Shown here: positions 42,346 to 55,175 of the stretch, one piece after another
How positions within the stretch are numbered: position 1 is the first letter of the stretch
How the letters are laid out: the number at the start of each line of letters is the position of its first letter
DNA from: Posidonia oceanica
Lineage: Eukaryota; Streptophyta; Magnoliopsida; Alismatales; Posidoniaceae
Length of the DNA stretch: 64,000 bases
Assembly (NCBI GenBank): GCA_037176725.1
Contig: JAZBRS010000020.1
Location: 100,520,501 to 100,584,500, forward strand
Direction: 5' to 3'
Position numbers and translations under genes: made by a program
Notes under the pieces: generated by a model
What the model saw: the letters and a program-made list of their open reading frames with translations, nothing else
Databases searched by the model: none
What the model was told of the DNA's origin: nothing

Positions 42346-45199
42346 CAAATTTAAATCACAATTACAACCCAATTAAATCCAATCAAAACCCCAAGCCCAT
42401 CTTTTAACCTAATTAAAAATTAAAACCAATTTGAATTTAACAATTAAAGTCAAAACCCACTTAAACAAATCAAAACTCGTTTAAATTTAAAACCAACTAA
42501 AGTTAAAACACATCCAAACTCATTAAAAAAATAAACTAAACCCAAACCCCATTTTAAAACCCTAAAACCCATTTAAAACACAAAGTCCATTTCAACTTGA
42601 ATTTAATTAAGATTAGAATCAATTTAAACAATCAACAACCAAATCCATTTAAACTAATCTAAATTAAAACTCAATCAAACCTAAACTAATTAAAATCAAA
42701 GCAAAAAATCCAAACCAAGCCCAAGGCCCATTAAGCCCCTTTTTTCCCTCTTTCCTTCCTCTCCTTCTTCTTCTTCTTCTTCTTCTTCTTTTTTCTCTCT
42801 TTTTTCACTTTTTTTCTCCACTTTTCTCCAGCCTGGCCCACTGTCTCCCTTCCTTCTCTTCTTCTTCCTTTTCTTCTCCACACCCACAGCAACTCTTCTC
42901 CCTCCATTTTTCTCCCCCCATTTCTATTTTCAAACCACAAATCTCCCCCCCCATATTCAAACACCTCCTCTCAACCTCCTCTTCATTTTTTTTTCTTTCT
43001 TCTTACCTGCCAAGAGCCACCTCCATCACTTCCTCCATCACCTCCTCTTCACGACATCCATCACTTCCTCTTCATCTCCCCAACACCTCCACACCCAAAA
43101 CACAGCAAACACCCCCAGACCACCTCCAGACCAACTCCCCCTTCCGCCACCATTCCTCAACACAACAAAACCACAGCCAGACCACCACCTTCCCCTCTCC
43201 ACCATCACAGACCTCCCTTCTGAATAAAAAGAAAAAGAAAACACCTCCACTCCCACACTGTAAACACCTTTGGCCCTCCATCACCTTCACCTCTTCTTCT
43301 CCTCCACCACCAGACAACCCAGACCTTCTCCAACAAACATAGACCATAGCCTCCTCCACCATAACCCAACTCCTCCAGACCCTCCAAACACCTTCAAGCA
43401 CTCCACCACATTCCCACAACCCACAGCAAAACCCACAGCCAAACACACAACACCAAGCTCACCAGCAGACCAAGAGAGAGAGGAGAGAAACCAGAACCCA
43501 CAAGCACCAACCAAAGAACCCACCATAACCCAACTCCTCCAGACCTCAGCCCCTCCTCCACACACCCGAACACACACAGAAGGAGAAGGAGGAGAGAGAA
43601 AAAAAGAAAAAACACACACAGACGCTCCTAAGATCGACACTCACACAGTACTTCCTCTCGACCTTCCTGGAGCCACCACCCATCCAGAGAGAGGACCCTA
43701 GCCCAAGAGAGCCACACGATCGCTAGTGAAAAACCAATATCCTTTAGAGGAACCCATTCAGCCGTTTTTGGGTTTTGAGCAAGCAAACAGCGACCTGAGG
43801 CCTCCGCGAGCTCCGGAGACCTTCTAGCAACACACTGCGATCCTCCCCAGCCGCAACCCCCCCATGCCTATATTTGCGTGTTTTGTGCCCTGTGGCACGT
43901 TTCCCACCTCGCCGGCAACCTCCTTCATCGCTGGCGCCGACCGCCGGTGCAACAGAGCGCAGCAGCGCTCTAGACGTCCAGAGGCGCCGCCGAAGCCTCA
44001 CCACACCGCCCGCACCTTCACCGGACCACACCGGGCCTCCCCGAGCTCCGCCCATGCCGCACCGCCCCGTGGAGCGCCGGCGCAAATCATCCTCCCCCGC
44101 GAGCAGCGCATGCCACTATTCACCATGTTTTTTTTATTGCCATTAGTTAGCTTTAGGTTTATTTTTTCTTAACTTAATATTTTTTACATTGCATTGCATT
44201 TGTTTCTGTTAGTTTTGTTTTATTACTTTTAGGTCCAGTCATAGTTTAAGTTTCATTTAAATCCTGAATAAAACTTTATTACATTGCGTTTAATTCCTGT
44301 CTTTTCTTTTTATTACATCTTAGTCCCTCTGCAGTTCAAAGCATTTTAACATTTTTTAGTTTTAGTCCAGTTATTTATTTTTATTGCATCTTAGTCCTCC
44401 TGCAGTTCAAAATACTTTAATGTCTCTTAGTTTTTAGTCCAGCAATTTACTTTATTTTATTTACTTTCAAGTCCTGCAGTTGATTAATATCATTTAAATG
44501 CATGTTTTTATCTTATTACATTACTTTTAACTCCTATTATTTATTTTATTTACACATTAGTCCTCCTTCAGTTGTTAAAAATCATTTAATCTCATACTTT
44601 ACCATATTACATTGCATTTTAGCCCCTACATTTATTTAATTTGCATTTTAGTCCAGTGCATGCATTCACAGCATTTATTTAAATTGCATTTTTTCCATAT
44701 TGCATTGCATTCCAGACCCTGCATTTTATTGCATTTGCATTTAGGTCCTCAGTCCATTCAGATTTCATTTAATCTCTGTTTTAAAACCTTATTGCATTAT
44801 TAAAAAACCCAAAGACTTATTTTTATTACACCCAGGCCCTTAGTTTTGCATTTGCATTGCATATAGGCCCCTAAGTTTGCATTTTCATTGTATATAGGTC
44901 CCTAAGTTTGCATTTAGTTGCATCCAGGTCCCTAGGTTTGCATTTTCATTGCATATAGGTCCCTAAGTTTGCATTTAGTTGCATCCAGGTCCCTAGGTTT
45001 GCATTTTTATTGCAAATAGGTCCCTAGTTTGCATTTAGTTGCATCCAAGTCCCTAGGTTTGCATTTTCATTGCATCTGGCCCCCTACAGTCTCTCTTAAT
45101 TACATTTAGGTCCTTTCTTGCATTTTTGCATGCATAACTCCTGTTTAGCTTTACATTTGCACTATTTTGCATACATTTGCACTATCTAGCTTTACTTTT

Positions 45200-45450
45200 G
45201 CCTTGTTTTGCTTGCATTTGCATTGTTTTGCGTGCCCGCACCCTGTTTTCGCCTGCATTTGCATTGTTTTGCGTGCCTGCACCCTGTTTTGCTTGCATTT
45301 GCATCGTTTTGCGTGCCCGTATCTGTTTTCGCCTGCATTTGCCTTATTTTGCATGCCCGTTCTTGTTTTCCTTTGCCTTTGCACCGTTTTGCATGCCGAC
45401 TTTTGTTTCTCGCACCGTTTTGCGTGTTTGCTGTTGTTTCCCTTGCATGT
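45200..45450 (+). repeat. 40 bp tandem array GCATTGTTTTGCGTGCCCGC...
   Basis: Five to six units of about 40 bp share TTTTGCGTGCC and CTGTTTTCGCCTGC. The minus-strand solo LTR has the counterpart at 50390-50640. Confidence 0.8.
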
Positions 45451-45707
45451 CGCTCGCATATGTATGGTTTTACCACTGTTTTGTTTTATCGGTTGCATTT
45501 GCATTTAGGGCAGTGATGCTTACTGCCTGGAGTTCTCATGAACCAGGGTTCGCTCGGTTCGGAACACAGACAACGCTGCTGAGTACTTAGATAGCATGTT
45601 TAATTCCTTGCACGCATTTTATCACTTAGAGCACCCCTTTGAGCATCTAATTAGGCATTCATGGCACTTAGGCATTCAAAGTATGTATTTCCCTGCGTAT
45701 GCGAGCG

Positions 45708-45806
45708 TAAGCCTAGAAAGACCGATTCTTGGGCGTGTCGGGGGTGTCTAACACCTTCCCCACACGTAACAGGAGTCCTTGCCGTTTCTCATGGCCCGCA
45801 ATGACC
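45708..45806 (+). promoter_or_regulatory. Highly conserved LTR block, copy 3
   Basis: Same block as 2881-2983 in an LTR of different overall sequence. Confidence 0.55.
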
Positions 45807-46133
45807 ATATTGCCCTCATCCTAAGCACGAGTCACATCATTTGCATCTCATTGCATATCATTTCATCTACTTTGCATCGTATTGCATCTTTTGCTTGGTT
45901 TTGCGTGTTTATTCACGCATTTCCCCGGTTTTCCTTGTCTTCCGACTTAATAGACATGGTGGCGACTCTGATTTGTCTTTTCTTCTCCTTTTCTTTCCTT
46001 TTTTTCCTTTTTTAAGTGTTTTCGAGTCAAGTCTTCCTTCTCGGATACATCCGCTAATAGTGAACCTGAATCCAATCGGTGCACGCGAGCTTTGGCAGCG
46101 TACTTGGACGATCTGAACACCGGGATTACTACA

Positions 46134-46447
46134 GCAACCAAAGCAAAGCACCTCGGAGCGTAACCGAGTAACCAAAACAAAGCACCCCGGAGCAAAATCG
46201 GGTAACCAAAGTAAGAACCCCGGAGCGTAACCGCGTAACCAAAGCAAAGCACCCCGGAGCGTAACTGAGTAACCAAAGCAAAGCACCCTGGAGCGTAATC
46301 GGGTAACCAAAGCAAAAGATCCCGGAGCACAACTGGGTAACCAAAGCAAAGATCTCGAAGCACAACCGGGTAACCAAAGCAAAGGGTCCCGGAGCACAAT
46401 CGGGTAACCAAAGCAAAAGAACCCCGGAGCACAACCGGGTAAACAAA
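46134..46447 (+). repeat. About 33 bp minisatellite of B', right part
   Basis: This continues 41221-41389 with units around CCCCGGAGC and CCGGGTAACCAAAGCAAAG. The two parts were one array before the LTR insertion. Confidence 0.85.
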
Positions 46448-47666
46448 GCAATGCCAACAGTATTAGTGGACCCATCGCTCACTAACACCCGGGTCAGAAG
46501 ATGATGGTCTCTGTCGAGAATGTAGGCAACATTCCATAAAAGGACACCTGATTTTGGCGAATAAAGCCAACGATATTAGTGGACCCATTGTTCACTAACT
46601 CCGGGGTCATAAGATGACGGTCTCTATCGAGCATGTAGGCAACATTCAATGAAAGGACACCTAATTCTAGCGAATAAAGCCAATGGTATTAGTGGACCCA
46701 TCGTTCACTAACTCTCGGGCCAGAAGACGACAGTCTCTGTCGTAAATGTGGACAACATTCGATGAAAGGACACTTGATTCTGGCGAATAAAGCTAATGGT
46801 ATTAGTGGACCCGTCGTTCATTGATTCCGAGTCACAAGACGACGGTCTCTATCGAGAATGTAGGTAACATTCAATGAAAGGACACCTGATTGTGACAAAT
46901 AGAGCCAACGCGGCTAGTAGAGAAGAGGTCAACCCCCTTTGCCCAACACCTGGGAACATCATGGACCTCTCGCTCACAAACCCATGTATCATAAGACGAC
47001 GGTCCCTGTGGAGAGTGTAGGCTACACTTGATGAAAGGACACCTGATTATGACAAAATTGCATTCACGCATGTGTCAGTTTGACTTAGGTGATGAGAAAA
47101 ATTCCTGAGCCAACTCGGTATACAAATCAAAGCTGGCAATGATGGAGGAACCTCATTATCTAGGGTCATGCATTGCATATCATGATCATCTCCTTCGCAC
47201 TCTCACCAGCACGCATCCATGCATAACGCATTGCACTGCAATCACATTGAATGGTCGTCAGAAATATTTTCTATCCATCATTTAAGTTTGACTCCCATGG
47301 GCAACCCCCATTGCAATGTCTTTTAGTTTGATTCCTACGGGCAACCCCCGTGGCAGTGTCTTTAGTTTGACCCCCGCGGGCAACCCCCGTGGCAGTGTCC
47401 CTTAGTTTGACCCCTGCGAGCAATCCCTGTGGTAGTGTCTTTTAGTTCGACCCCCGTGGACAATCCCCACGCCTGTGTCTTTAGTCTATTCCCCTTGGGC
47501 AATCCCCTTGGCCGTGTTTCTTTAGCCAACCTTCATTGTGTCTCGTCCAAGTCTAGTGGCAGCAGGCATTAGATTTCTTTTAGGATCCCTAGGTAGCGCC
47601 ACACAGGGGTATCGTCTCGCCTTATAACTAGCTTCGTGCCAAAGCCACCTACAAGGAGGGGCAATC

Positions 47667-48909
47667 TGTAAATACCCCGTTTTGGCACCCCCATGCATTT
47701 TTAGGTACCACTACACTAAATCATGCACCACTCATCTTTAGAAGCAATTTACTCAGCTTAAGTACTCTCCAAAAGCTCAATTACCAGTCTAGGTCGTTAT
47801 CCACTGGATTCCCAGCGTATAACGTTGGCCGCTGGTTTTCCAATATATAACGTTGGCTATTGGTTTTGCAGTGTCTAACGTTGGCTGCTGGTTTTCCAAC
47901 GTCTAACATGGAAGCCTAATGCCACCCACAAACTTCCTTATTTGGCCAAATACATTTTCTTTGTTTTTGCCTTCTTTAGACTCTGTTGACCGGTCAAGGC
48001 AATCAACACTGAGTTAAACACACTTAATGACATTTTACTTGGGGAATATTCCTTTATCCTGACATCTAAGCCTCGAAGGTCGTTATACGCTGGGATTCTA
48101 GCTTATAACGTTATCCACTGGATTTCCAGCATATAATACCTCTGAAACAAGAAATTTTGCTGACTTGGCCATTATGTCCTTATTTGTTCCTCCCCTGCTT
48201 CTATAAAAGCAGGAGTACCCCCATAGGGTCAAGGGACGGGTTTTTTGAGAGAGGAACACAATTTTAGAGGGAAATTAGAGAGAGGTCACAAATTTGGGCT
48301 GGTTTTTGAGTGTCACAATTCAGAGAGAAAAATTAGAGAAAGGAATTTTAGAGGAATTTGTGAAAGAAAATTGATAGAGTTTTGAGAGAGCTTGAGTCTT
48401 CTTCCATCTCCAACCACGCCAACGGCGTCTTGCGTTCTACGCATACCACCCATATCAAAAGGGGGTTTTCTTTTAAATAGTTTGCATATCACATTTCATT
48501 TCATATATTGTTGTAGCTAGGCATTCATTCATAGTTGCAACCGGGGGGATAAAACCCCTCGAGTAAGTGTTTCTCATTGTTTATCTTATGTCATTTTTAT
48601 TTACCTTAGATCACTTACCACACAATATCTAATCTGCCTCTTTAAATTTGTTTTACAAGGAAGAAGAAGAAGAAACTCACCAAGCATGGGCACCCTTGAG
48701 CAACACAGGCGTTGTCCCAAGGTAGCTGAACCCGCACTCATATCACATCTCCTAAGGCGTCTCGAGGGCTAGCAAAAGCGAAGCGAGAGTGGCGATCACA
48801 CCAATTCCATCACCCGTGGAGTGACGGAGTTGGATACAAAAAGGGGACCCCAAGAAAGAGCGAATAGACACCAAACGAGCCTTTTCTCCTCCAAAACCCC
48901 ATATCCACA
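47667..48909 (+). repeat. 3' LTR of B'
   Basis: 1243 bp from TGTAAATACCCCGTTTTGGC to CCCCATATCCACA. A TATA box (TATAAAA, 48202-48208) is followed by GCAGGAGTACCCCC as in B1. U3 has AACGTTGGC and ATAACGTTAT hairpins in place of the GCGTCCAAC hairpins of B1. Confidence 0.85.
48202..48208 (+). promoter_or_regulatory. TATA box in B' LTR
   Basis: TATAAAA is conserved in all B LTRs at the same distance from the following GGTCAAGGG motif. Confidence 0.6.
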
Positions 48910-49701
48910 GTAGTCCTTGATACAGACCCTCTCCTCTATCGGTAGTTGGGGATTCTTGCATAGCACTTGTTGTGCTACAGCATGGCTTTTGTTTGAATCA
49001 AGGGCACCTACATTGGTAAAGTTAGTGAGATCCTGAGGGATGACGATCTTCCGATTCCTCGAGTGCAGGCGTTCATCTTCATGGGGCTGCCAGTCATACC
49101 CGAGACCTTCAAAGTCTCTTCGCTCTTCGGCTGCGATCGGCTCAGCAATCCCTTGGCTGTACCACCCGAGTGGTGTTCCTTTCACGTAGCCCCACCTGTG
49201 ACAGAGGTTCTCGACCATCTGAAAGGGGTTGCTGTGAATGGCCAGGCAACTGACACGCTCAAGATCTGGGATATAGTTAACCGGCTCAAACTGATTAACG
49301 CGGTACAAAGTATCAGAAGGCTTGGGATCAAACTGGACAGTCTGTTGAGACACAGAAGGAACTACCTCGATCCGCTCCTAGTCGAAGTTCTCCGCCATGA
49401 CAATGACAATGTCGTCGCCCCAACGAAACTTGATCATACGGTGGAGGGTCGAGGGGATGACTTGATGCTTGTGCAACTAAGGCCACCCAAGAAGGAGGTT
49501 AAAAGTGGGTTCCAAGTCAACAATGTAGAATTCCACATTGACAACTAAGCCATTAGTAAGGGGAATAATCAGGATCCCTAAAGAGTCATGGTGTGTGTTG
49601 TCAAAAGCCGTCATTCCCTTTGTGGCTGGCGTGATATCCTCAGCCTTGAATCTGAGCATAATTGTTGTGCACAAGGGGCAGATGTTAAGGCCTGTGCCAT
49701 T
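48910..49701 (-). pseudogene. pro: Protease C-terminal half and G-patch of element M
   Basis: On the minus strand 49701-49477 reads as the second half of an Ogre/Tat protease (NVEFYIVDLEPTFNLLLGWP), then TAG at 49477-49479, then STLHRMIKF. A second TAG follows at 49378-49380. From 49353 the frame has a G-patch-like stretch (GYVKGTPLGWYSQGIAEPI ... GLGYDW, about 49190-49090), an RNA-binding module known between protease and RT in Ogre/Tat elements. The frame runs into the B' LTR at 48909. RT, RNase H and integrase are not seen in the window. The N-terminal protease half lies at 55181-55372. Confidence 0.8.
49697..49701. other. Target site duplication, left (CCATT)
   Basis: It is repeated exactly at 55176-55180 on the other side of the solo LTR. 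Confidence 0.92.
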
Positions 49702-50013
49702 TGTAGTAATCCCGGTGTTCGGATCATCCATGCACGTTGCCAAAGCTCGTGTGCACCGATCAGAATCAGGTTCACTATTAGCAGGTGTATCCGAGAAGGA
49801 AGACAAGACTCGAAAACACTTAAAAAAGGGAAAAAAGGAAAGATAAGACAAATCAAAGTCGCCACCATGTCTATTATGTCGGGAGACAAAGAAAATCGGG
49901 GAAATGCGTGAATAAACACGCAAAACCAAGCAAAAGGTGCAATGCAATGCAAGGCAGATGAAATGAGATGTAATGAGATGCAAATGATGTGACTCGTGCC
50001 TAGGATGAGGGCA

Positions 50014-50120
50014 ATATGGTCATTGCAGGCCATGAGAAAGGGCAAGGACTCCTGTTACATGCGGGGAAGGTGTTAGGCACCCCCGACACGCCCGAGAATT
50101 GGTCTTTCTAGGCTTACGCT
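50014..50120 (-). promoter_or_regulatory. Highly conserved LTR block, copy 4
   Basis: Reverse complement of the block at 2881-2983. Confidence 0.55.
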
Positions 50121-50389
50121 CGCATACGTAGGGAAATGCATGCTTTGAATGCCTAAGTGCCATGAATGCCTAATTGGATGCTCAAATGGGTGCTCTAAGT
50201 GATGAAAAGCGTGCAAGGGATTAAACATGCAATCTAAGTGCTCAGCAGCGCTGTCTGTGTTCCGAACCGAGCAAACCCTAGTCTATGAGAATTCCAGGTA
50301 GTAAGCATCACTGCCCTAATGCAAATACAAGCGATAAAACAAAACAGCGATAAAACCATACACATGCAAGCGACATACAAAGGAAAACA

Positions 50390-50640
50390 ACAGCAAACAT
50401 GCAAAACAGTGCGAGAAACGAAAGCAAGCACGCAAAACAGTGCAAAGGCGAAGGAAAACAAGAGTGGGCACGCAAAACGGTGCAAAAACAGGCGAAAATA
50501 GATGCGAGCATGCAAAATGGTGCGAAGATAGGCGAAAACAGATGCTGGCATGCAAAACAGTGCAAAAGCGATAGCAAGCACGCAAAACAGGGCGAAAATG
50601 AGCAAAAATAGATGCGGACACGCAAAACGATGCATGCAAT
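50390..50640 (-). repeat. 40 bp tandem array, inverted counterpart
   Basis: Units with GCAAAACGGTGCAAA and GGCGAAAACAGATGC match the reverse complement of 45200-45450. Confidence 0.75.
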
Positions 50641-52960
50641 GCAAATGAATGATGTGTTGTGATTCAGATGGACTTATCTTGAGAATCTGAGGCCTGATCT
50701 GAGATAACTTTGGTTAGAATAGAAAATCATCCAACCAGGAAGACCTGGACAACTAGATCGTGGGAATCCAACGGTCCGATCAGAAGTTATTCAGGTTTCA
50801 AGTCAGAAGGCTCAAGGGCCAGAAAAGGTAGGGGCCTAAGTGCGAATAGTCCCTAAGGGTGTGCAATACAGGATGTATGCATGCAGAAGTGCTGAAAATC
50901 CTTGAATGGGTGCAAAGATGCAATGATTGGTGACATGGGAATGCAAATGCATGCAGAAATGCAATGTAGGGATCTAAGTGTAATTTTGGAAAACTACAGG
51001 GTCCTATGTGTAAAATGTCCCTAACTGTGTGTGAAATAGGTCTAAATGCATGCAGGAATGATAATGCAGCAATGCATGAATGAATGCAAGGTTAAACAGG
51101 AGTTATACATGCAAAAATGCAAGAAAAGGACCTAAATGTAGTTTTTAAAACATACAAGGTTTAAATGCAAAGCCAAGAAAGCATGCAAACATGCAAAAAA
51201 ACTAAAAACAAGGACTGACTTGCAATTATTATGTTTTTCTGGATTTTTATGCAATGCAATAAGGTTTTAAATGTAGATTAAATGAATTTTAAACCACTGA
51301 AGGACTGATATGCAAATAAACATGTTTTTTGGATTTTTATACAATGCAATATAGTTAAAATCATGATTTAAATGAAATGCATGAACTGCACAAGACTCAG
51401 ATGCAAATAAAATGTATTTTTGGGTTTTTCAATAATGCAATAAGGTTTAAAACATGATTTAAATGATGAATGATTGAACTAAAGACTAAAATGCAATTAA
51501 AACATGCTTCTGGGCTTTTTATTAATGCAATATAGTTTAAATGCTGATTTAAATGAAATGCATGAACTGTGGTTGGACTAAAATGTAATTTTGAAAACAT
51601 GCAGTATTTTATTGCAATGCAGTATGATTTAAAAGTCATTTAAATGATTTTCAAACCTAATGCAGGACTCAGATGCAAATAAGATAGAATACAGGGTCTA
51701 AAATGCAATGTAATAAGGAAAAAATGCAAAAAGGGATGCTGTGAATGCATGTATTGGACTAAAATGCAATTTAAATAAAATGCAGGATGAAAAATGCAAT
51801 GTAATATGGCAAACATGCAAATTAAATGATTTGAATCAATTGCAGGAGGACTAAAATGCAAATAAAATTAAATAGAGGGCCTAAATGCAATGCAATAAGA
51901 TAAACATTCGATTTAAATGATTTTAATCAACTGAAGGTGGACTAAAGTGCAAATAAAATAAAAGACAGCAGTTATATTCAATGCAGTAAAGTTTAAAACG
52001 AATTTAAATGAAAAGCATTCAACCACAGGACTGAAAAGTAATTTAAACAAACTGTAAGATTAAAATGCAATGTAATAAGATTAAAATCAGACATTAAATG
52101 ATTTCTGAATTGAAACTGGACCTGAAAGTAAATAAAATAAACTACTGTAAAAAAATTCAATGCACCGAACCAACTAAAAATCAGAACTATATAACTCTAC
52201 AGTGCATCGTGCTACAGTTATCAACAGGCAACTGTGGCTTGCGCTGGAGAAGAAGGGCTGGTCCCAGCGGTCTGGCGTGTGTGCAGCGGAGCTGAGATGT
52301 CCGGTGGCTGCAGGCGAGTGTTGCGGAGCTTCCAGCGTGGTCGATGGGGCATGACGGCGGCTGGGGAGGTCAGTCGACACTGGAGAAGGTGACTGCAAAG
52401 TTGCAGGAGGTCAACGGGCAGCTAGAGGCGATGACGACGGCAAGGGAGCAGAAGGTTGTGCTCCTGGGACTCCAACGGAGCTCAGGAGGTAACTGGCTGG
52501 AGCTGAACGAGCCCAGAGCGCGGTGGTGGTAGCTAGTCTGCGCCGGAGAAGACGACGCTGCTGGGGCTGTTCTGGCGAGTTGCAGCGACTGTGGAGGCGA
52601 TTCGGAGCTGGAGGCGAGTGCTGCGAAGCTGCCGATGACTCACACAGCGCGCGGGGGGCAGTGGAGCTGTCTGCTGGTCTCTGCAAAAATCTGCAAAGAT
52701 GTCCGGCATGCTCGACGACAGAGGAGGCTGTAGCTACTTCGGTGGGGCACCGGAACGAGCTGCGAGGGGGAGGAGATGCTACCGGGAGGCAGCAGAGGAG
52801 CAGTGATGGCCCAAAACGCTGGACAAGCGTCGACAGTAGCTGGTCGTCGCCGGAGAAGACAAAGACCACGACAAAGCTTGAAATGCGGAAAAAGCGGTAA
52901 AAAACAGAAATAAAACGCTAGTAAGCATGGCATGCATGTCAGGATCTTAAAAATGTATTC

Positions 52961-52971
52961 AGTTACCTGCA
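52961..52971 (-). other. Splice-donor-like site in minus-strand solo LTR
   Basis: On the minus strand GCAG then GTAACT, equivalent in position to the other LTR donors. Confidence 0.4.
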
Positions 52972-55175
52972 TGGGAGGCTGAGCTGCTCTGACGACCTCG
53001 GGTGGGTGCTGCTGTCCGACGGCGGTTCGCAGAGGCGCACGGAGGATCGTTGGCTGCTGGGGAAGATTGGAGTCGATCACCAGCAGCTTGGCGATGCTCC
53101 AGATGCTCCCAGAACTCGATTCTATTGCTCGAAGGGAAGAATCGGATTTTTGGGTTGATTGAGTTGATTTTTGGCTCAGTAGGTGCTGGCGGCTCTCTAG
53201 GTGCTCGGAGGTGGTCTGTCAGGCTCGTGGAGGAGTGGTGAGTGAGGCAGAGGGGCCTGGACGGGATGTCTGGGTCTGGAAGTGGATTTTGAGTGTTGAG
53301 GTGTTTCTGGACAGAAATGGGTGCAGAGTGTTTGTGGTGAATCGGGGGAGATGCTGGGTGATTGGTGATGAACTGCAGGATGGGCTGAGAAGGTGGATGT
53401 TCAGTGAGTGGCATGGTGAATTTTGGAGGGATTCTGCAGGCTGTGTGGGTGGAAGGAAGGTCTGGAATCAGGTCTGCTAAAGGGGGGGAACCTCTGGTTT
53501 TCCAGTTCTCTCCGACACACGAATGAGGTCGGTGGAGGAAGAAGAGGACGCTTCGGTTTTGTTTTGCATTGGGCACTCAATTGCCATTGCAGGAGGCATG
53601 GGATTGGGCTAGGAAATGGCAGAGGCTGGCAGTGACTGGGAGGCCGGTGATGGGCGTGGCTCGTGAGGCTGAGACCGCCGCACGGTGGCGTGGCAGCAGA
53701 GCTGGAGTGGGCGGCTACTGCTGCTCGTGAGGAGGCTGTGAGTGCAGGTGGTGTACTAGACGTGTAGGTGCGCAAATGATGGTTTGAAGCAAGAGGGGGA
53801 GGGAAAAGAGGGATCTACAGTGGCTGGTGTGGGCTGAAAAAAAAAGGAGGAAGAGGAGGCATGGGTCGGGCGGGGCCTGGACGAGAAGAAAAGGAAAAAG
53901 AAAGAAAGGGAGTAGTGGGCTGGGCCTGGAAAGGGGAAAAAAAGAAAGAAAAGGATGGAAAGAAAAAAGGAGAAAAAAGAAAAAAGAAAAAAGGAAGAGA
54001 GTAGTTGGGTTTTAGTTTTTGGTTTTTTTCTTTTAAGTTGTATTTTTCAGAATTTAGGTTTCTTGATTGTTTTAATTATTTAAATTTTTTCTTTTGATTT
54101 TTAGTTGTTTTAATTTTTCTTTTGATTGTTTTAAGGTTTTTAATTGTTTTGTTTATTTAAGTTTTTCTTTTGATTTTAAGTTTGTTAATTGTTTTAATTT
54201 TTCTTTTGATTGTTTTAAGGTTTTTTAATTGTTTTAATTATTTAAGATTTTCTTTTGATTTTTAGTTGTTTTATTTTTTTTTGTTTTAAGGTTTTTAATT
54301 GGATTTTTAGATTGTTTTTCTTTTTAAGGGTTTTGAATGGTTTTTTTTTCTCTTATGTTTTCTTCTTTAATTGTTTTTAATGGGTTTTGATTTGATTTAA
54401 TTGTCTTTAAGTTTTGAAATTTGTTGTTAATTGTTTATAAGTCTTGAAATTTGTTTTTAATTGTTTTTAAGTCTTGAAATTTGTTTTTAATTATTTTAAG
54501 TCTTGAAACTTGTTTTTAATTGTTTTTAAGTTTTGAAATTTGTTTTTTAATTATTTTTAAATTGTTTTAACTGTTTTAGATCGTTTTTAAGCCTTTTAGT
54601 TTGTTTTAATTTGTTTTTAAATTGTTTTAACCATTTTAGATCGTTTTTAAGTCTTTTAGTTTGTTTTAATTTGTTTTTGAATAGATTTTCTTTTGAATTG
54701 TTTTTTATGTTTTTGATTTATTTTTCTGGTTAGATTTTTCTCTTTGATTGTTTTAAGGAGTGTTACATGGGGCTGATTATGAGTTTGAAGAAGGAGGGAG
54801 AAGAAGAGAGGGGGAGGATAATGAGGAGAGAGAAAAGGATAATAAGGAGAGAGAAAAGGATAATGAGGTGAGAAAGAAGGGTAATGACTTGGATTTGGAA
54901 GAGTTTTGGGTGAGAGTGTGACCTAGGGTTTGACCTAGGGTTTAACCTTAGGTTTTCTAGGGTTTTAAATGGGATTTTTGAAGGGTTTTTGGATGGATTT
55001 TCCTAGGGTTTTAAATGGGATTTTTGAAGGGTTTTTGGATGGATTTTCCTAAGGTTTTTGGTGTAGTTTTCTAGGTTGAAAAAGGATGTTGTTTTGGGTT
55101 TGATTTGAAGGGTTTGAGAGAACCACCAAAGAGAGAAAGAGAGCCAATTCAGCCTGTCAAAATGGAGTGTCAACA

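Larger units (their letters stand above)
41390..46133 (+). mobile_element. Solo LTR of an Ogre/Tat-like element, 4.74 kb
   Basis: It begins TGTAGACACCCCATTTT and ends GGGATTACTACA. The same minisatellite lies on both sides, so no interior or second LTR is present: a solo LTR, normally formed by LTR-LTR recombination. Flanking pentamers ATAAC (41385-41389) and GCAAC (46134-46138) could be a target duplication with two transitions. Inside are telomere-like repeats, CT tracts (42725-42900), a GC-rich block (43780-44105), a T-rich array (44150-45130), a 40 bp array and the conserved block. Confidence 0.88.
46448..48909 (+). mobile_element. B-family element B', 3' part (plus strand)
   Basis: Same order as B1 in inverted orientation: about 113 bp repeats (46448-46900), unique spacer, 40 bp repeats (47285-47525), purine tract (47651-47666) and LTR (47667-48909). 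With the minisatellite on the left it forms a second, diverged B copy lacking a recognisable 5' LTR in this window. Its right end abuts pol sequence of element M, so B' inserted there or was joined there. No coding sequence is present. Confidence 0.75.
49702..55175 (-). mobile_element. Solo LTR of an Ogre/Tat-like element, 5.47 kb
   Basis: In element sense it starts TGTTGACACTCCATTTTGAC and ends GGGATTACTACA. It interrupts a protease reading frame, is bounded by the perfect duplication CCATT, and has no interior. It contains the conserved block (50014-50120), a 40 bp array (50390-50640), an A-rich form of the TGCAATGCAAT array (50830-52160), a donor-like site (52961-52967), a GC-rich block (52240-53750), a purine tract (53770-54000), a T-rich segment (54010-54730) and CTAGGGTTT repeats. 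Confidence 0.93.

Noticed and set aside
48796..49353. 185-codon minus-strand ORF as one gene
   Set aside because: Its last part is B' LTR sequence; only 48910-49353 is pol-derived, so the ORF is chimeric by chance.
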